A DNA stretch of 64,000 nucleotides. Source: Staphylococcus condimenti. GTDB lineage: Bacteria; Bacillota; Bacilli; Staphylococcales; Staphylococcaceae. The notes beneath the pieces are model-generated. The model had not been told where the DNA came from, did no database searches, and saw nothing but the letters and a program-made list of their open reading frames with translations. Both the position numbers and the translations under genes were made by a program. Positions 19,269 through 27,685 of the stretch are shown piece by piece (the stretch's first letter is position 1; the number at the start of each line of letters is the position of its first letter). The stretch is taken from the NCBI RefSeq assembly GCF_001618885.1, contig NZ_CP015114.1, positions 124,001 through 188,000 on the forward strand, read 5' to 3'.

Positions 19269-20459
19269 TTATTTTTTACCAAGCGTAACTGTTACTTCTT
19301 TTTCGTTTCCATTACGTAATACAGTAAGTTTCATTGTGTCGCCTGGTTTTTTATTTGCATATAGATAAGAACGTAATGCAGCATCGTCCTTGATGTCTTT
19401 GCCATCTGCTTTGATGATAATATCACCTTTTTTAATCGCATCTTGATGTGAAACTTTAGCAACGTATACACCATTAGTGCGATCCGTATTCAAATCATCT
19501 TTATAACGATCTGGTATATCACTTAAATTGATTAAACCTAAACCAATAGATGGACGCTCAACTTTACCATGTTTAACTAGTTGTTCAATTGTTATTTTTA
19601 CTTCATTGCTCGGTATTGCAAAACCAATACCTTCAACTTGGTCACTTGAAATTTTCATCGAGTTGATACCCACTAAATCACCGTTGATGTTGACTAATGC
19701 ACCGCCTGAGTTACCAGGGTTGATTGCAGCATCAGTTTGTAATACATTAACTTTATTTGTACCATCAGAAGTTTCAGTATCAATCGTACGTTCATTGGCT
19801 GAAATGATGCCGGATGTAACTGTGTTTGCAAATTCTAGTCCGAGGGGATTTCCGATCGCGAATACGCTATCTCCTGTTTTAACTTTTGAAGAATCTGCAA
19901 AGCTGATTGCTTTTGTGCCAGGTGCGTTATCAATTCTGAGAACTGCAATGTCTGTTAAAGCATCTTTGCCTATAAGACGAGCTTTTACTTGTTTTGAATC
20001 GTGCAGTTGTACTTTAATTTCACTAGCGCCATCAACTACGTGATTATTTGTCACAATATAAGCGTCATTTCCTGATTTTTGATAGATAACACCAGAACCA
20101 ATTCCGGCTTCTTGTGATTTCCCAGCAGTGCCATTAAAGAAGTCTTCTAGACTTTGGGCTTTTTGCATATTAATCACGCCGACAATTGATGGGGAGACGT
20201 CATTCAACATTTGATTTACAGTTTTATATTTATCACTTTTACCATCTAAAACATTCCCGCCTTTATTCTGAGAAGATTCATGTACTTGCGAACCCTTATT
20301 TGCTTGATCAGAAAGGAAGCCACCTATTTTAAATACACCGAGTACTAAAAGTGCACCAATGATACCAGAAAGCAAGGCAATTAAAACAACACGGAACCAA
20401 GGAAATTTTTTTCTAGGTGGTGGGGTGTTCTCATTATTTTGATTATAATAATCTGTCAT
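19269..20459 (-). CDS. HtrA/DegP-type membrane-anchored serine protease
   Basis: This 396-residue protein has a short cytoplasmic N-terminus, a membrane helix at about residues 24-47 (VVLIALLSGIIGALLVLGVF), a trypsin-like domain with the triad His (TNNHVVDG), Asp (LTDIAVLRID) and Ser (NPGNSGGALV), and one C-terminal PDZ domain (about 295-390). Such proteases degrade or refold misfolded proteins at the outer face of the membrane. Staphylococci have more than one HtrA paralogue, so I give no symbol. It faces tyrS tail to tail and the acyltransferase gene head to head. Start supported by ATGGAGGT. Confidence 0.92.
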   Translation of the reverse strand: MTDYYNQNNENTPPPRKKFPWFRVVLIALLSGIIGALLVLGVFKIGGFLSDQANKGSQVHESSQNKGGNVLDGKSDKYKTVNQMLNDVSPSIVGVINMQKAQSLEDFFNGTAGKSQEAGIGSGVIYQKSGNDAYIVTNNHVVDGASEIKVQLHDSKQVKARLIGKDALTDIAVLRIDNAPGTKAISFADSSKVKTGDSVFAIGNPLGLEFANTVTSGIISANERTIDTETSDGTNKVNVLQTDAAINPGNSGGALVNINGDLVGINSMKISSDQVEGIGFAIPSNEVKITIEQLVKHGKVERPSIGLGLINLSDIPDRYKDDLNTDRTNGVYVAKVSHQDAIKKGDIIIKADGKDIKDDAALRSYLYANKKPGDTMKLTVLRNGNEKEVTVTLGKK

Positions 20460-20599
20460 TTTTTACCTCCATTTATTTTTCTTATTTATATTATCTAATG
20501 ATTTAATGTCTATTTCTAGTATTTTGATAATAAATTAATCAAATTAGTGTATTTTCGATTAAATAAAATAGGTAAGGAAAGAAAGGTTTACAAATTATC

Positions 20600-20628
20600 T
20601 TGTTGTCAAGATAGCATAATGATAAAAT
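20600..20628 (+). promoter_or_regulatory. Promoter of the acyltransferase gene
   Basis: TTGTTG (20600-20605), 17-base spacer, TAAAAT (20623-20628) with an extended TGA in front. Confidence 0.5.
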
Positions 20629-20663
20629 TTGAGTAGCAAACATTCAATATAGTAGGTGACAAA

Positions 20664-21272
20664 ATGTATAAATTTATCAGCAGGATTCTGTATTGGTTAT
20701 TAGTCAAAAAGTGTAAATCACTCGAAGTTCATGGGAAAAAGAATGTACCGCAATTACATCGTTATGTGGTGACATGCAATCATGAAAGTTATAATGAAGT
20801 GATTATGTTAGGAATGGCTTTATATCCAAATCAAATTCATTATATGGCTAAAAAAGAACTTTTCAATAATAAATTTTTTGGTAGTTTTTTGAAGTCGCTT
20901 AATGCTTTTCCAGTCGATCGTGAAAATCCAGGTCCAAGCACAATTAAAACACCAGTTAATTTACTGAAAAAGAATAAAACAATCGGTATGTTTCCAACTG
21001 GACATAGAACAACAGAAGAAACACCTTTAAAACGTGGTGCTGCAACTATCGCAATGCTCGCAAAAGTTCCGATTGTTCCAGCAGCTTATGTAGGACCTGA
21101 TAAGATTATGGGATTGATTACAGGTAAAGCGCATATCAAATTTGGTGAACCGATTGATACAGCAAATTTACCAGAGCATTTGAAAAAGCGTAATGAAAAA
21201 GTTGATTATATTACGCAAGAAGTAACAAAAAGAACTAGAGAATTACAAAAGGAACTAAATGAATTATTGTAG
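20664..21272 (+). CDS. PlsC-like lysophospholipid acyltransferase family protein
   Basis: This 202-residue protein fits the glycerolipid acyltransferase fold. The usual HX4D box appears as NHESYNEV, with Glu replacing Asp, and the usual FPEGTR box appears as FPTGHR. A catalytic His is thus present but the charge relay and the phosphate-binding loop are altered. PVDRENPGPST and RGAATIAML align with the family. It could acylate lysophosphatidate or another lipid; the substrate is unknown. The true PlsC of the organism is likely elsewhere. It is a single-gene unit with its own promoter and terminator. The ribosome site is GTAGGTGA. Confidence 0.82.
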   Translation: MYKFISRILYWLLVKKCKSLEVHGKKNVPQLHRYVVTCNHESYNEVIMLGMALYPNQIHYMAKKELFNNKFFGSFLKSLNAFPVDRENPGPSTIKTPVNLLKKNKTIGMFPTGHRTTEETPLKRGAATIAMLAKVPIVPAAYVGPDKIMGLITGKAHIKFGEPIDTANLPEHLKKRNEKVDYITQEVTKRTRELQKELNELL

Positions 21273-21282
21273 CAAATAATTG

Positions 21283-21353
21283 AGATAGTGTTTTTTGTTC
21301 GATGTTGAACAATGGATAACGCAACAAACATCAAATAGCACTATCTCTTTTTT
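21283..21353 (+). terminator. Long-arm terminator after the acyltransferase gene
   Basis: GAGATAGTG (21283-21291) pairs with CACTATCTC (21339-21347), followed by TTTTTT. GATGTT and AACATC inside can extend the structure. Confidence 0.75.
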
Positions 21354-21361
21354 ACTGCTTA

Positions 21362-21376
21362 ATTAAAGCGTTTTCA
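21362..21376. promoter_or_regulatory. cre site before the PTS gene
   Basis: ATTAAAGCGTTTTCA matches 14 of 15 positions of WTGNAANCGNWNNCW and lies 30 bases before the ATG, typical of CcpA repression of a sugar uptake gene. Confidence 0.6.
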
Positions 21377-21405
21377 TACATATATATAGAAATAAGGTGA
21401 AATTA

Positions 21406-22889
21406 ATGTTTAATTTTTTACAGCGTTTAGGACGCTCTTTGATGCTGCCAGTTGCTGTATTGCCGGCTGCAGCTATTTTGATTGGAATTGGTAATGCTAT
21501 TAAAGCTTTCCAAGCTAATTCAGTAATTGGGCAATTTATTTTCAATTGCGGTATCGTAATTATGGAAAATCTCGGTATACTCTTTGCAATTGGTGTAGCA
21601 CTCGGTATGGCTAAGAAAAATGACGGCGCTGTCACATTGGCTGCAGTTGTCGGTTTCTTTGTTGTAACAGGCGTATTATCTCCAGAAAAACTAACAGAGT
21701 TATTACATGTTAAACCAAACAATCTCAATGAAGCATTTACTGCTATGAATGGACAAAATGTATTCGTGGGTCTGATTGTCGGATTGGTTGCTGCTTATTC
21801 TTATAACAAGTTCAGCGCCACTGAATTGCCGACTGCATTATCTTTTTCAGCGGGAAGCGCTTAGTTCCGATTATGACAGCGATGTTTTCATCTGTCATAG
21901 CAATTATTTTCTTTTTCGTATGGCCATTTGTCTATGATGCTATTGTAACTTTTGGTAAGTGGATTATTAATTTTGGTCCTTTTGGCGCATTTTTATATGG
22001 TTTCTTCAACCGTTTATTAATACCGACTGGTTTACACCACGCTTTAAATTCAGTGTTTTGGTTTAATCTAGCAGGTATTGATGATATCGCTAAATTCCAA
22101 ACAGGGCATGATGCTGTGAAAGGCGTTACTGGGCGTTATATGGCTGGTTTCTTCCCAGTTATGATGTTTGGTATCCCAGCAGCCGCCTTGGCTATGTATC
22201 ATACTGCAAAAACAGAACAGAAAAAACGTGTAGCAGGATTGATGCTTGCTGGTTCAATTTCTGCATTCTTTGTAGGCGTAACTGAACCGATTGAATTTGC
22301 ATTCATGTTTGTAGCACCTGTACTTTTTGTTATTCATGCATTATTAACAGGTCTATCATTGTTTATTGCAGCAATCTTTCATTGGACTGCAGGATTTGCA
22401 TTTAGTGCAGGATTGATTGACTTTGTTTTATCATTGTTGAATCCTGTAGCAAATCACCCAATGATGTTGATGGTTCAAGGACTTGTATTCTTCGTGATTT
22501 ATTATGTTGTGTTTAGAGCAGTCATTCAAATCTTCAACTTAAATACACCAGGGCGCGGTGATGATGAAATTGCTGACCCAGTAGTGGAAACAGCGAATTC
22601 ATCATCAGTTGAAAGTACTAGTACAGAAGGTGTACCACGTAAGTATGAAAAAATGGCAGGACAAATTATTGATGGTCTCGGTGGAAAAGAAAATATTACT
22701 TCACTTACAAATTGTGCAACGAGATTAAGATTAGAAGTTGCAGACACCAATCAAATAGATAAAAATAAAATTACCCAATCAGGTGCAGTAGGGGTGACAA
22801 CAAACGGTCAGCATAACGTTCAAGTCATTATAGGTACGCAAGTTCAACAAGTTGCTGATGAAGTTGAATTACAAATAGAACAAAATTAA
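21406..22889 (+). pseudogene. nagE: PTS EIICB permease, N-acetylglucosamine type, frameshifted
   Basis: The gene encodes a glucose-family PTS permease but is split by a frameshift. The first part (21406-21864) begins MFNFLQRLGRSLMLPV and ends in an early TAG; the second frame (21873-22889) carries the rest of the EIIC domain and an EIIB domain with the phospho-Cys segment SLTNCATRLRLE. Adding one T to the TTTTT run at 21843-21847 restores the family sequence LSFFSGKRLVPIMTA without a break, giving about 494 residues, the usual length. An EIIA domain is absent, as in staphylococcal relatives. The ATG at 21406 is preferred over the GTG at 21397, which overlaps the AAGG ribosome site. It could be a true mutation, a slippage variant or a sequencing error. 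Glucosamine versus N-acetylglucosamine specificity is inferred from family and location. Confidence 0.85.
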
Positions 22890-22899
22890 AAGAAAAAAT

Positions 22900-22945
22900 T
22901 AGAGCGGAGTATGAATTTTTTAAAAAAGGATTGCTTCGCTCTATT
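22900..22945 (+). terminator. Weak terminator-like hairpin after the PTS gene
   Basis: TAGAGCG (22900-22906) pairs with CGCTCTA (22937-22943), with an inner ATTTTTT/AAAAAAG stem. The T tract after it is poor. Confidence 0.45.
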
Positions 22946-23013
22946 GCTTATTTAAGTATTCATTTGTATAATGATACTCATTAATCTGAATTTTCTGAAG
23001 TAGGTGCGTAAAT

Positions 23014-24135
23014 ATGAAAGCTGTATTATTTGATGTTGATGGTGTATTTTTAAGTGAAGAACGCTGTTTTGATGTCTCAGCATTAACAGTGTATGAAATT
23101 TTGATGAGCCAGCAATTTTTAAAATTAATGCCGACTGTCGAATTTAATAAAATTGCAGATAGTGATATTACATTGATTCGTCAAGTTGTTTTTGATCAAG
23201 ACAAAATATTAAATGCAATGAAATCACGAGGTTTGAATTCAAACTGGGACATGCTATTTATCGCTTTATCGATTCATTTGATTGATTTGTTAAAAAATGT
23301 ATCGCCCGAAGAAAAAGAAGCTTTTTTGACAGCGCATCCGTTTACTGATGTGACGATTCAAGATCTTGGAGAGTGTTTAAATGACCATAATCTAGATTTT
23401 GTTAAACCCCTGGATTTTTTGGAAAATGCTGAAGCAGGAAAATCACAAATTTATCGTGATTTAAGAAAGTATGCTGAACAAGAATTGAATACTACTCATA
23501 CTGAATTGTTTGAAATCAGAAGCCCATTATGGGAAATTGCTCAAGAAGTATATCAAGAATGGTATTTAGGACACCGTCTATATCGTAAAGTGGAAGACAA
23601 AACACCACGTAGTGATTTTAAAACAGGTTATATCTATCAAGAAGCAGAACTAGCGCCTATTGACCAAATTCAAGAATTGCTTAGTGATTTGAAAAAAGCA
23701 GGTTATCAACTTGCGATTGCTACTGGGCGTCCTAGAACAGAAACTCTTGTTCCTTTTGAAGATAAAGGACTTGCTTCATATTTTGATTCTCACCATATTG
23801 CTACTGCTTCTGAAGTTTTATTAGCTGAAGAAAAGTTTCCAGAGTTAAAACCTCTAGGCAAACCTAATCCATTCAGTTATATTACTGCTTATAATGGTAA
23901 TAATGAAGCGAATTATCGAGAATATGCTGAAAATCAAAAAAATGTATTTTCTAAAAAGGAAATATTTATAGTAGGGGATTCTTTAGCTGATTTATTCAGT
24001 GCAGATACGACAGATGCAACTTTTATAGGTACATTAACAGGATTAAAAGGTAAGGCGGCGGAAAGCGAATTGACAGCACATCAAGCCGATTATATTGTTG
24101 ATAACGTATTAGATATTCGAAAAATATTGTTATAG
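23014..24135 (+). CDS. HAD-superfamily hydrolase with large insert
   Basis: The 373-residue protein begins with the HAD nucleophile motif VLFDVDGVF (Asp8 and Asp10) and ends with the metal-binding motif IVGDSLADLFSAD near residue 318. Motif II is probably ATGRPRTET near residue 240. Between motif I and motif II lie about 220 residues, much more than a usual cap; they are helical and charged, with no recognisable domain. Likely a phosphatase of unknown substrate. A homologue sits at this place in other staphylococci as I recall. The ribosome site is GTAGGTG. Confidence 0.78.
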   Translation: MKAVLFDVDGVFLSEERCFDVSALTVYEILMSQQFLKLMPTVEFNKIADSDITLIRQVVFDQDKILNAMKSRGLNSNWDMLFIALSIHLIDLLKNVSPEEKEAFLTAHPFTDVTIQDLGECLNDHNLDFVKPLDFLENAEAGKSQIYRDLRKYAEQELNTTHTELFEIRSPLWEIAQEVYQEWYLGHRLYRKVEDKTPRSDFKTGYIYQEAELAPIDQIQELLSDLKKAGYQLAIATGRPRTETLVPFEDKGLASYFDSHHIATASEVLLAEEKFPELKPLGKPNPFSYITAYNGNNEANYREYAENQKNVFSKKEIFIVGDSLADLFSADTTDATFIGTLTGLKGKAAESELTAHQADYIVDNVLDIRKILL

Positions 24136-24141
24136 AAAGTT

Positions 24142-24180
24142 AAAACCAGCTAGGTAGATTTTTCTACTAGCTGGTTTTTT
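24142..24180. terminator. Bidirectional terminator between HAD gene and serA
   Basis: AAAACCAGCTAG (24142-24153) pairs with CTAGCTGGTTTT (24167-24178), with A and T runs on both sides. Confidence 0.88.
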
Positions 24181-24186
24181 AAATGG

Positions 24187-25779
24187 TTATTTACTTAAAT
24201 CAACAAATTGAATATTTTTAAATCCGTCAATTTGGAAAAGTGCTTTGATGATGTCTTCAGAAACTGTATGGTCTACTGAAATAATCATCATTGCATCGCC
24301 GCCTTCTTCAACACGACCTAAATGCATTGAAGCAATATTAATATCATACTCACCTAAAATTTGTCCTGTTCTACCTACAATACCAGGTCGGTCTGTATGA
24401 TTAATAATTAATTGGTATTTAGCAGGTTTAAAATCGACAGGATAGTCATTGATTCTTACAATACGAGGGCCGTAGCCATTTAGAACTGTTGCACCAACTG
24501 TAACGACTTGATCGCGATTAATCATTGTTAGTTCGATGTAATTATTAAATGAACGTGATTTAGCATCTTTTTCAACATTATAGACGACATTTTGTTCGTT
24601 TAATAAGAAAAGTGAATTTACAAGATTTGCACGATCGCCTAAATCTTGAGATAAAACGCCTTTAGCAATAGTACGTGTCAAAATATTTGTATCTTCTTTA
24701 ACAAGTTCACCACTGAATTTAATTTTAAGTTCGCGTGGTGCTTTTCCAAGAAGTTGAATGCAAACTTTACCGGCCATATCACAGAGATCAATATAATCTT
24801 GTAGTTCTTTATCTTCTTCGCCGAAAATCATTTTTGGTGCATTTATAGCATGACGTACATTTCCAGTATGGAAAAATTCTGCAATTTCATTAGATACTGA
24901 AACAGCAACCTTTTCTTGTGCTTCTACAGTAGAAGCGCCTAAATGCGGTGTTACAATCACTTTATCATGTTTAGTTAATGGTGAATCAGTAGCTGGTTCA
25001 TGAGTGAATACATCAATTGCAGCTCGAGCAATTAACTCTTTATCTAACGCCTCAACTAATGCTTCCTCATCTATAATACCGCCACGTGCTACATTAATGA
25101 TTTGCAGTTGCGGTTTTGCTTGTTCAAAAAACTCTTTACCAATCATACCTATAGTTTTAGCAGTAAGAGGGGTGTGAACTGTGACAAAATCAGCCTTTTG
25201 AGCAATTTCTTCAACAGATGCACGTTCAATATCTAATTCTTGTGCTTTTTCAGCAGTTAAATATGGATCAAAAGCAATAATTTTCATGCCGAAACTTTTA
25301 GCACGTTTAGCTACGCCTAATCCAATTCTACCAGTTCCAATCACTCCTAAAGTTTTATGATAAAGTTCAGTACCCTTAAATTGTGAACGATTCCATTTTC
25401 CTTCTTTAAGAGATTGATGTGCCATAGGAATTTGACGCGCCATTGCTAAAATCATGGCCATTGAATGTTCTGTAGCAGATATTGTATTTCCGTCCGGTGC
25501 GTTAATGACTAAAACTCCGCGTTTTGTTGCTGCATCTTTATTAATATTATCAACACCAACACCTGCGCGGGCAATAATTTTTAAATTATCTGCTGCTTCA
25601 ATGACATCTTCTGTAACCTGAGTTTGACTTCTTACAATTAAGCCATCATATGCTTTGATTTTATCGATTAGTTCATCTGGAGATAGTGATGTATCTATAT
25701 CTACTTCAAATTGTTCATCATCTAATAAAGTTTGTAACCCTTCTTTAGCGATAGGGTCTGATACTAAAATTTTATACAT
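24187..25779 (-). CDS. serA: D-3-phosphoglycerate dehydrogenase
   Basis: SerA oxidises 3-phosphoglycerate to phosphohydroxypyruvate, the first step of serine synthesis. The 530-residue long form has the catalytic/NAD domain (GTGRIGLGVAKRA near residue 150; catalytic Arg in NVARGGIIDEEAL; His in TPHLGAST), an intervening regulatory domain (about 320-450) and a C-terminal ACT domain (about 455-528; INHTDRPGIVGRTGQILGEY) that usually senses serine. Its ATG overlaps the end of the upstream aminotransferase by 8 bases, implying translational coupling. Confidence 0.96.
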   Translation of the reverse strand: MYKILVSDPIAKEGLQTLLDDEQFEVDIDTSLSPDELIDKIKAYDGLIVRSQTQVTEDVIEAADNLKIIARAGVGVDNINKDAATKRGVLVINAPDGNTISATEHSMAMILAMARQIPMAHQSLKEGKWNRSQFKGTELYHKTLGVIGTGRIGLGVAKRAKSFGMKIIAFDPYLTAEKAQELDIERASVEEIAQKADFVTVHTPLTAKTIGMIGKEFFEQAKPQLQIINVARGGIIDEEALVEALDKELIARAAIDVFTHEPATDSPLTKHDKVIVTPHLGASTVEAQEKVAVSVSNEIAEFFHTGNVRHAINAPKMIFGEEDKELQDYIDLCDMAGKVCIQLLGKAPRELKIKFSGELVKEDTNILTRTIAKGVLSQDLGDRANLVNSLFLLNEQNVVYNVEKDAKSRSFNNYIELTMINRDQVVTVGATVLNGYGPRIVRINDYPVDFKPAKYQLIINHTDRPGIVGRTGQILGEYDINIASMHLGRVEEGGDAMMIISVDHTVSEDIIKALFQIDGFKNIQFVDLSK

Positions 25780-26929
25780 ATTCTTTAACCACCTCTAAAT
25801 AAGCTTTTGTTCCTTTTCCAATATATGACTCATTTCGTAATTCAGTTAATATGACTTCTAATGCACTTACGCATTGTAAAATATCAGCAGTATCAATTGT
25901 CCCTAGATGGCCGATACGTAAGATTTTTCCTTTTAATTTTCCTTGACCGCCAGCAATAGTAATATTGAAGCGTTCTAATAATTGATTTTTAATAGAGGAA
26001 ATTTCCTCAGATGTAGGTGGAACAAAGGCTGTAACAGTAGGCGAAGCATGTTCATCATCTACAAGTAGTGGTAAATCTAAAACTTTAAGTGCAGCCCGTA
26101 GTCCATCACGTATTACATAATGTCTTTCGATTACTTTGTTGAATCCCTCGTCTTCAACAAGCTCTGCATAAGCTGCTACGCCTTTATACAAATTGACATT
26201 TGGTGTGAAAGGAGTAGAATTTTTTTCAGCAGAAGCAATATATTTATTAAAATCTAAATAAAAGCGCGGTGTTTCTACTTCAGCAAAACGATCACGTGCT
26301 CTGTCAGAATATGCAGCAAATGCTAATCCTGGCGGCAACATCAAAGCTTTTTGACTACCTGCAACTAATACATCGATATTATCTCGTTTAAGATTGACAT
26401 CTACTGCACCTACACAGCTGACACCATCTACTACAAAATAAGTTTCTGGATATTTTTCATGTATAGCTTTTCCTAATTCATGAATAGGATGGACTACAGT
26501 CGTTGATGTCTCACAATATTGTGAATAAACGGCTGTTACATTTTTTGGTAACGAGTTTAAATAATCCATAAACTCATTTACGTTAACTGCTTCTCCCCAC
26601 GTTACATTGTAAACATGAACATGATTGAAATAGGTTTCAGCTATTTGCTTGAAACGATTTCCAAACGCCCCAGAAACTATAACAACAACATGGTCATCTG
26701 GATTAACTATATTTACCATGCTCGCTTCTAAAGCACTCGTACCACTGGATGTAAATATAAGTACGTCATTTTCTGAACCGAAAACTGGCTTCAACCCTTT
26801 ATAAGCCTTTTCAGCTACTTTCTCAAATTCTTTTGTACGATGACCAATCATAGGTTCTTGGATAACACGTTGAATACGTTCCGGAATCGGAGTTGGTCCC
26901 GGTGTTAATAACAATGGATGATGATACAT
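25772..26929 (-). CDS. Class V aminotransferase (serine pathway)
   Basis: This 385-residue PLP enzyme belongs to the alanine-glyoxylate/serine-pyruvate class V group. The Schiff-base lysine is in VAGSQKALMLPPG near residue 190, and SSGTSALEASMVN forms the cofactor phosphate site. The overlap with serA makes it very likely that it transaminates phosphohydroxypyruvate (or another serine-pathway 2-oxo acid), standing in for SerC. It is the first gene of a two-gene operon; a perfect cre lies about 114 bases upstream. No serB is nearby. The ribosome site is TTAGGGGG. Confidence 0.88.
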   Translation of the reverse strand: MYHHPLLLTPGPTPIPERIQRVIQEPMIGHRTKEFEKVAEKAYKGLKPVFGSENDVLIFTSSGTSALEASMVNIVNPDDHVVVIVSGAFGNRFKQIAETYFNHVHVYNVTWGEAVNVNEFMDYLNSLPKNVTAVYSQYCETSTTVVHPIHELGKAIHEKYPETYFVVDGVSCVGAVDVNLKRDNIDVLVAGSQKALMLPPGLAFAAYSDRARDRFAEVETPRFYLDFNKYIASAEKNSTPFTPNVNLYKGVAAYAELVEDEGFNKVIERHYVIRDGLRAALKVLDLPLLVDDEHASPTVTAFVPPTSEEISSIKNQLLERFNITIAGGQGKLKGKILRIGHLGTIDTADILQCVSALEVILTELRNESYIGKGTKAYLEVVKEYV

Positions 26930-27042
26930 ATAGATTTCCCCCTAACAACAAGATTGTTTCATTTTATCAAATATTCTGAAAATAAGGAAGTGAATTTCAG
27001 TGCAAAAATAGAGTATTTGAAGCAATTTAACAAAAATATTAT

Positions 27043-27057
27043 ATGTAATCGCTTTCA
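27043..27057. promoter_or_regulatory. cre site upstream of the serine operon
   Basis: ATGTAATCGCTTTCA matches all 15 positions of WTGNAANCGNWNNCW. It lies in the 246-base gap between the aminotransferase start and the OsmC gene end. No clear promoter is visible around it. Confidence 0.6.
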
Positions 27058-27121
27058 TTTTGGGGGATAAATATCAGTTGCTGTTTTAGATAACTTTATT
27101 AGGAATTAATATCCAATTTAT

Positions 27122-27170
27122 AAAAAGGATGGCCAAGCAATACAGGTTTTATTTCGCATGACCATCTTTC
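27122..27170 (-). terminator. Terminator of the OsmC gene
   Basis: Read on the minus strand, GATGGTCATGC pairs with GCTTGGCCATC (one bulge), followed by CTTTTTATAA. Confidence 0.65.
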
Positions 27171-27175
27171 GTGAT

Positions 27176-27616
27176 TTATAAAATTGTAGGTTCGATTTTA
27201 ATTTCAACATTGCCACGTATGGAATTTGAAATCATGCAGTTGTTATCTGCAATTTTCAGTAATGAATTGAGTCGTTTTTCAAGGTGTTCTTTTTCAGAAC
27301 TATTTACTGAGATTTGTGGCTTATGGGTGATACGCTCCATTTTAAACTTACCATTGTTTAATGAAGCAGTACCTATGGATTGCTGATTGATAGAAACAGA
27401 AGTGAAACGTGCACGTTCTAAGGCTGCAGCTAGTGAAATAATGTAGCAAGAAGAAGCAGCTGCCACAAGCATTTCATCGGGATTAGTACCTGCACCTTGA
27501 CCGCCTAATGAAGCAGGAATCGAAATTTCTTCGTTAATTACATCACCTGTAGCGCGTCCAACTTCATCACGTCCGCCACTCCAATGAGTGTTTACAATAA
27601 AATCATGTTCTGGCAT
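27176..27616 (-). CDS. OsmC/Ohr family peroxide-detoxifying protein
   Basis: This 146-residue protein has the two redox cysteines of the family, in AAASSCYIISLAAALER (near residue 57) and DNNCMISNSI (near residue 129). OsmC/Ohr proteins reduce organic hydroperoxides in the cytoplasm. The spacing of both cysteines is right, so it is probably active. Which subfamily (Ohr, OsmC or YhfA-like) I cannot say; the SACOL1771-type peroxiredoxin group is a possibility. It is transcribed alone. The ribosome site is TTTGGAGGT. Confidence 0.85.
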   Translation of the reverse strand: MPEHDFIVNTHWSGGRDEVGRATGDVINEEISIPASLGGQGAGTNPDEMLVAAASSCYIISLAAALERARFTSVSINQQSIGTASLNNGKFKMERITHKPQISVNSSEKEHLEKRLNSLLKIADNNCMISNSIRGNVEIKIEPTIL

Positions 27617-27685
27617 TTTTCTTTTACCTCCAAATTATATATGATAAATTGTTTTTAAAGTCTATTACCAAAAAGGATGAATTAC

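Noticed and set aside
19528-20043. 171-codon frame opposite the HtrA-like protease
   Set aside because: Antisense shadow of the conserved protease domain, with no ribosome site.
27171-27386. 71-codon frame opposite the OsmC gene
   Set aside because: Antisense to a conserved gene, begins within its terminator.
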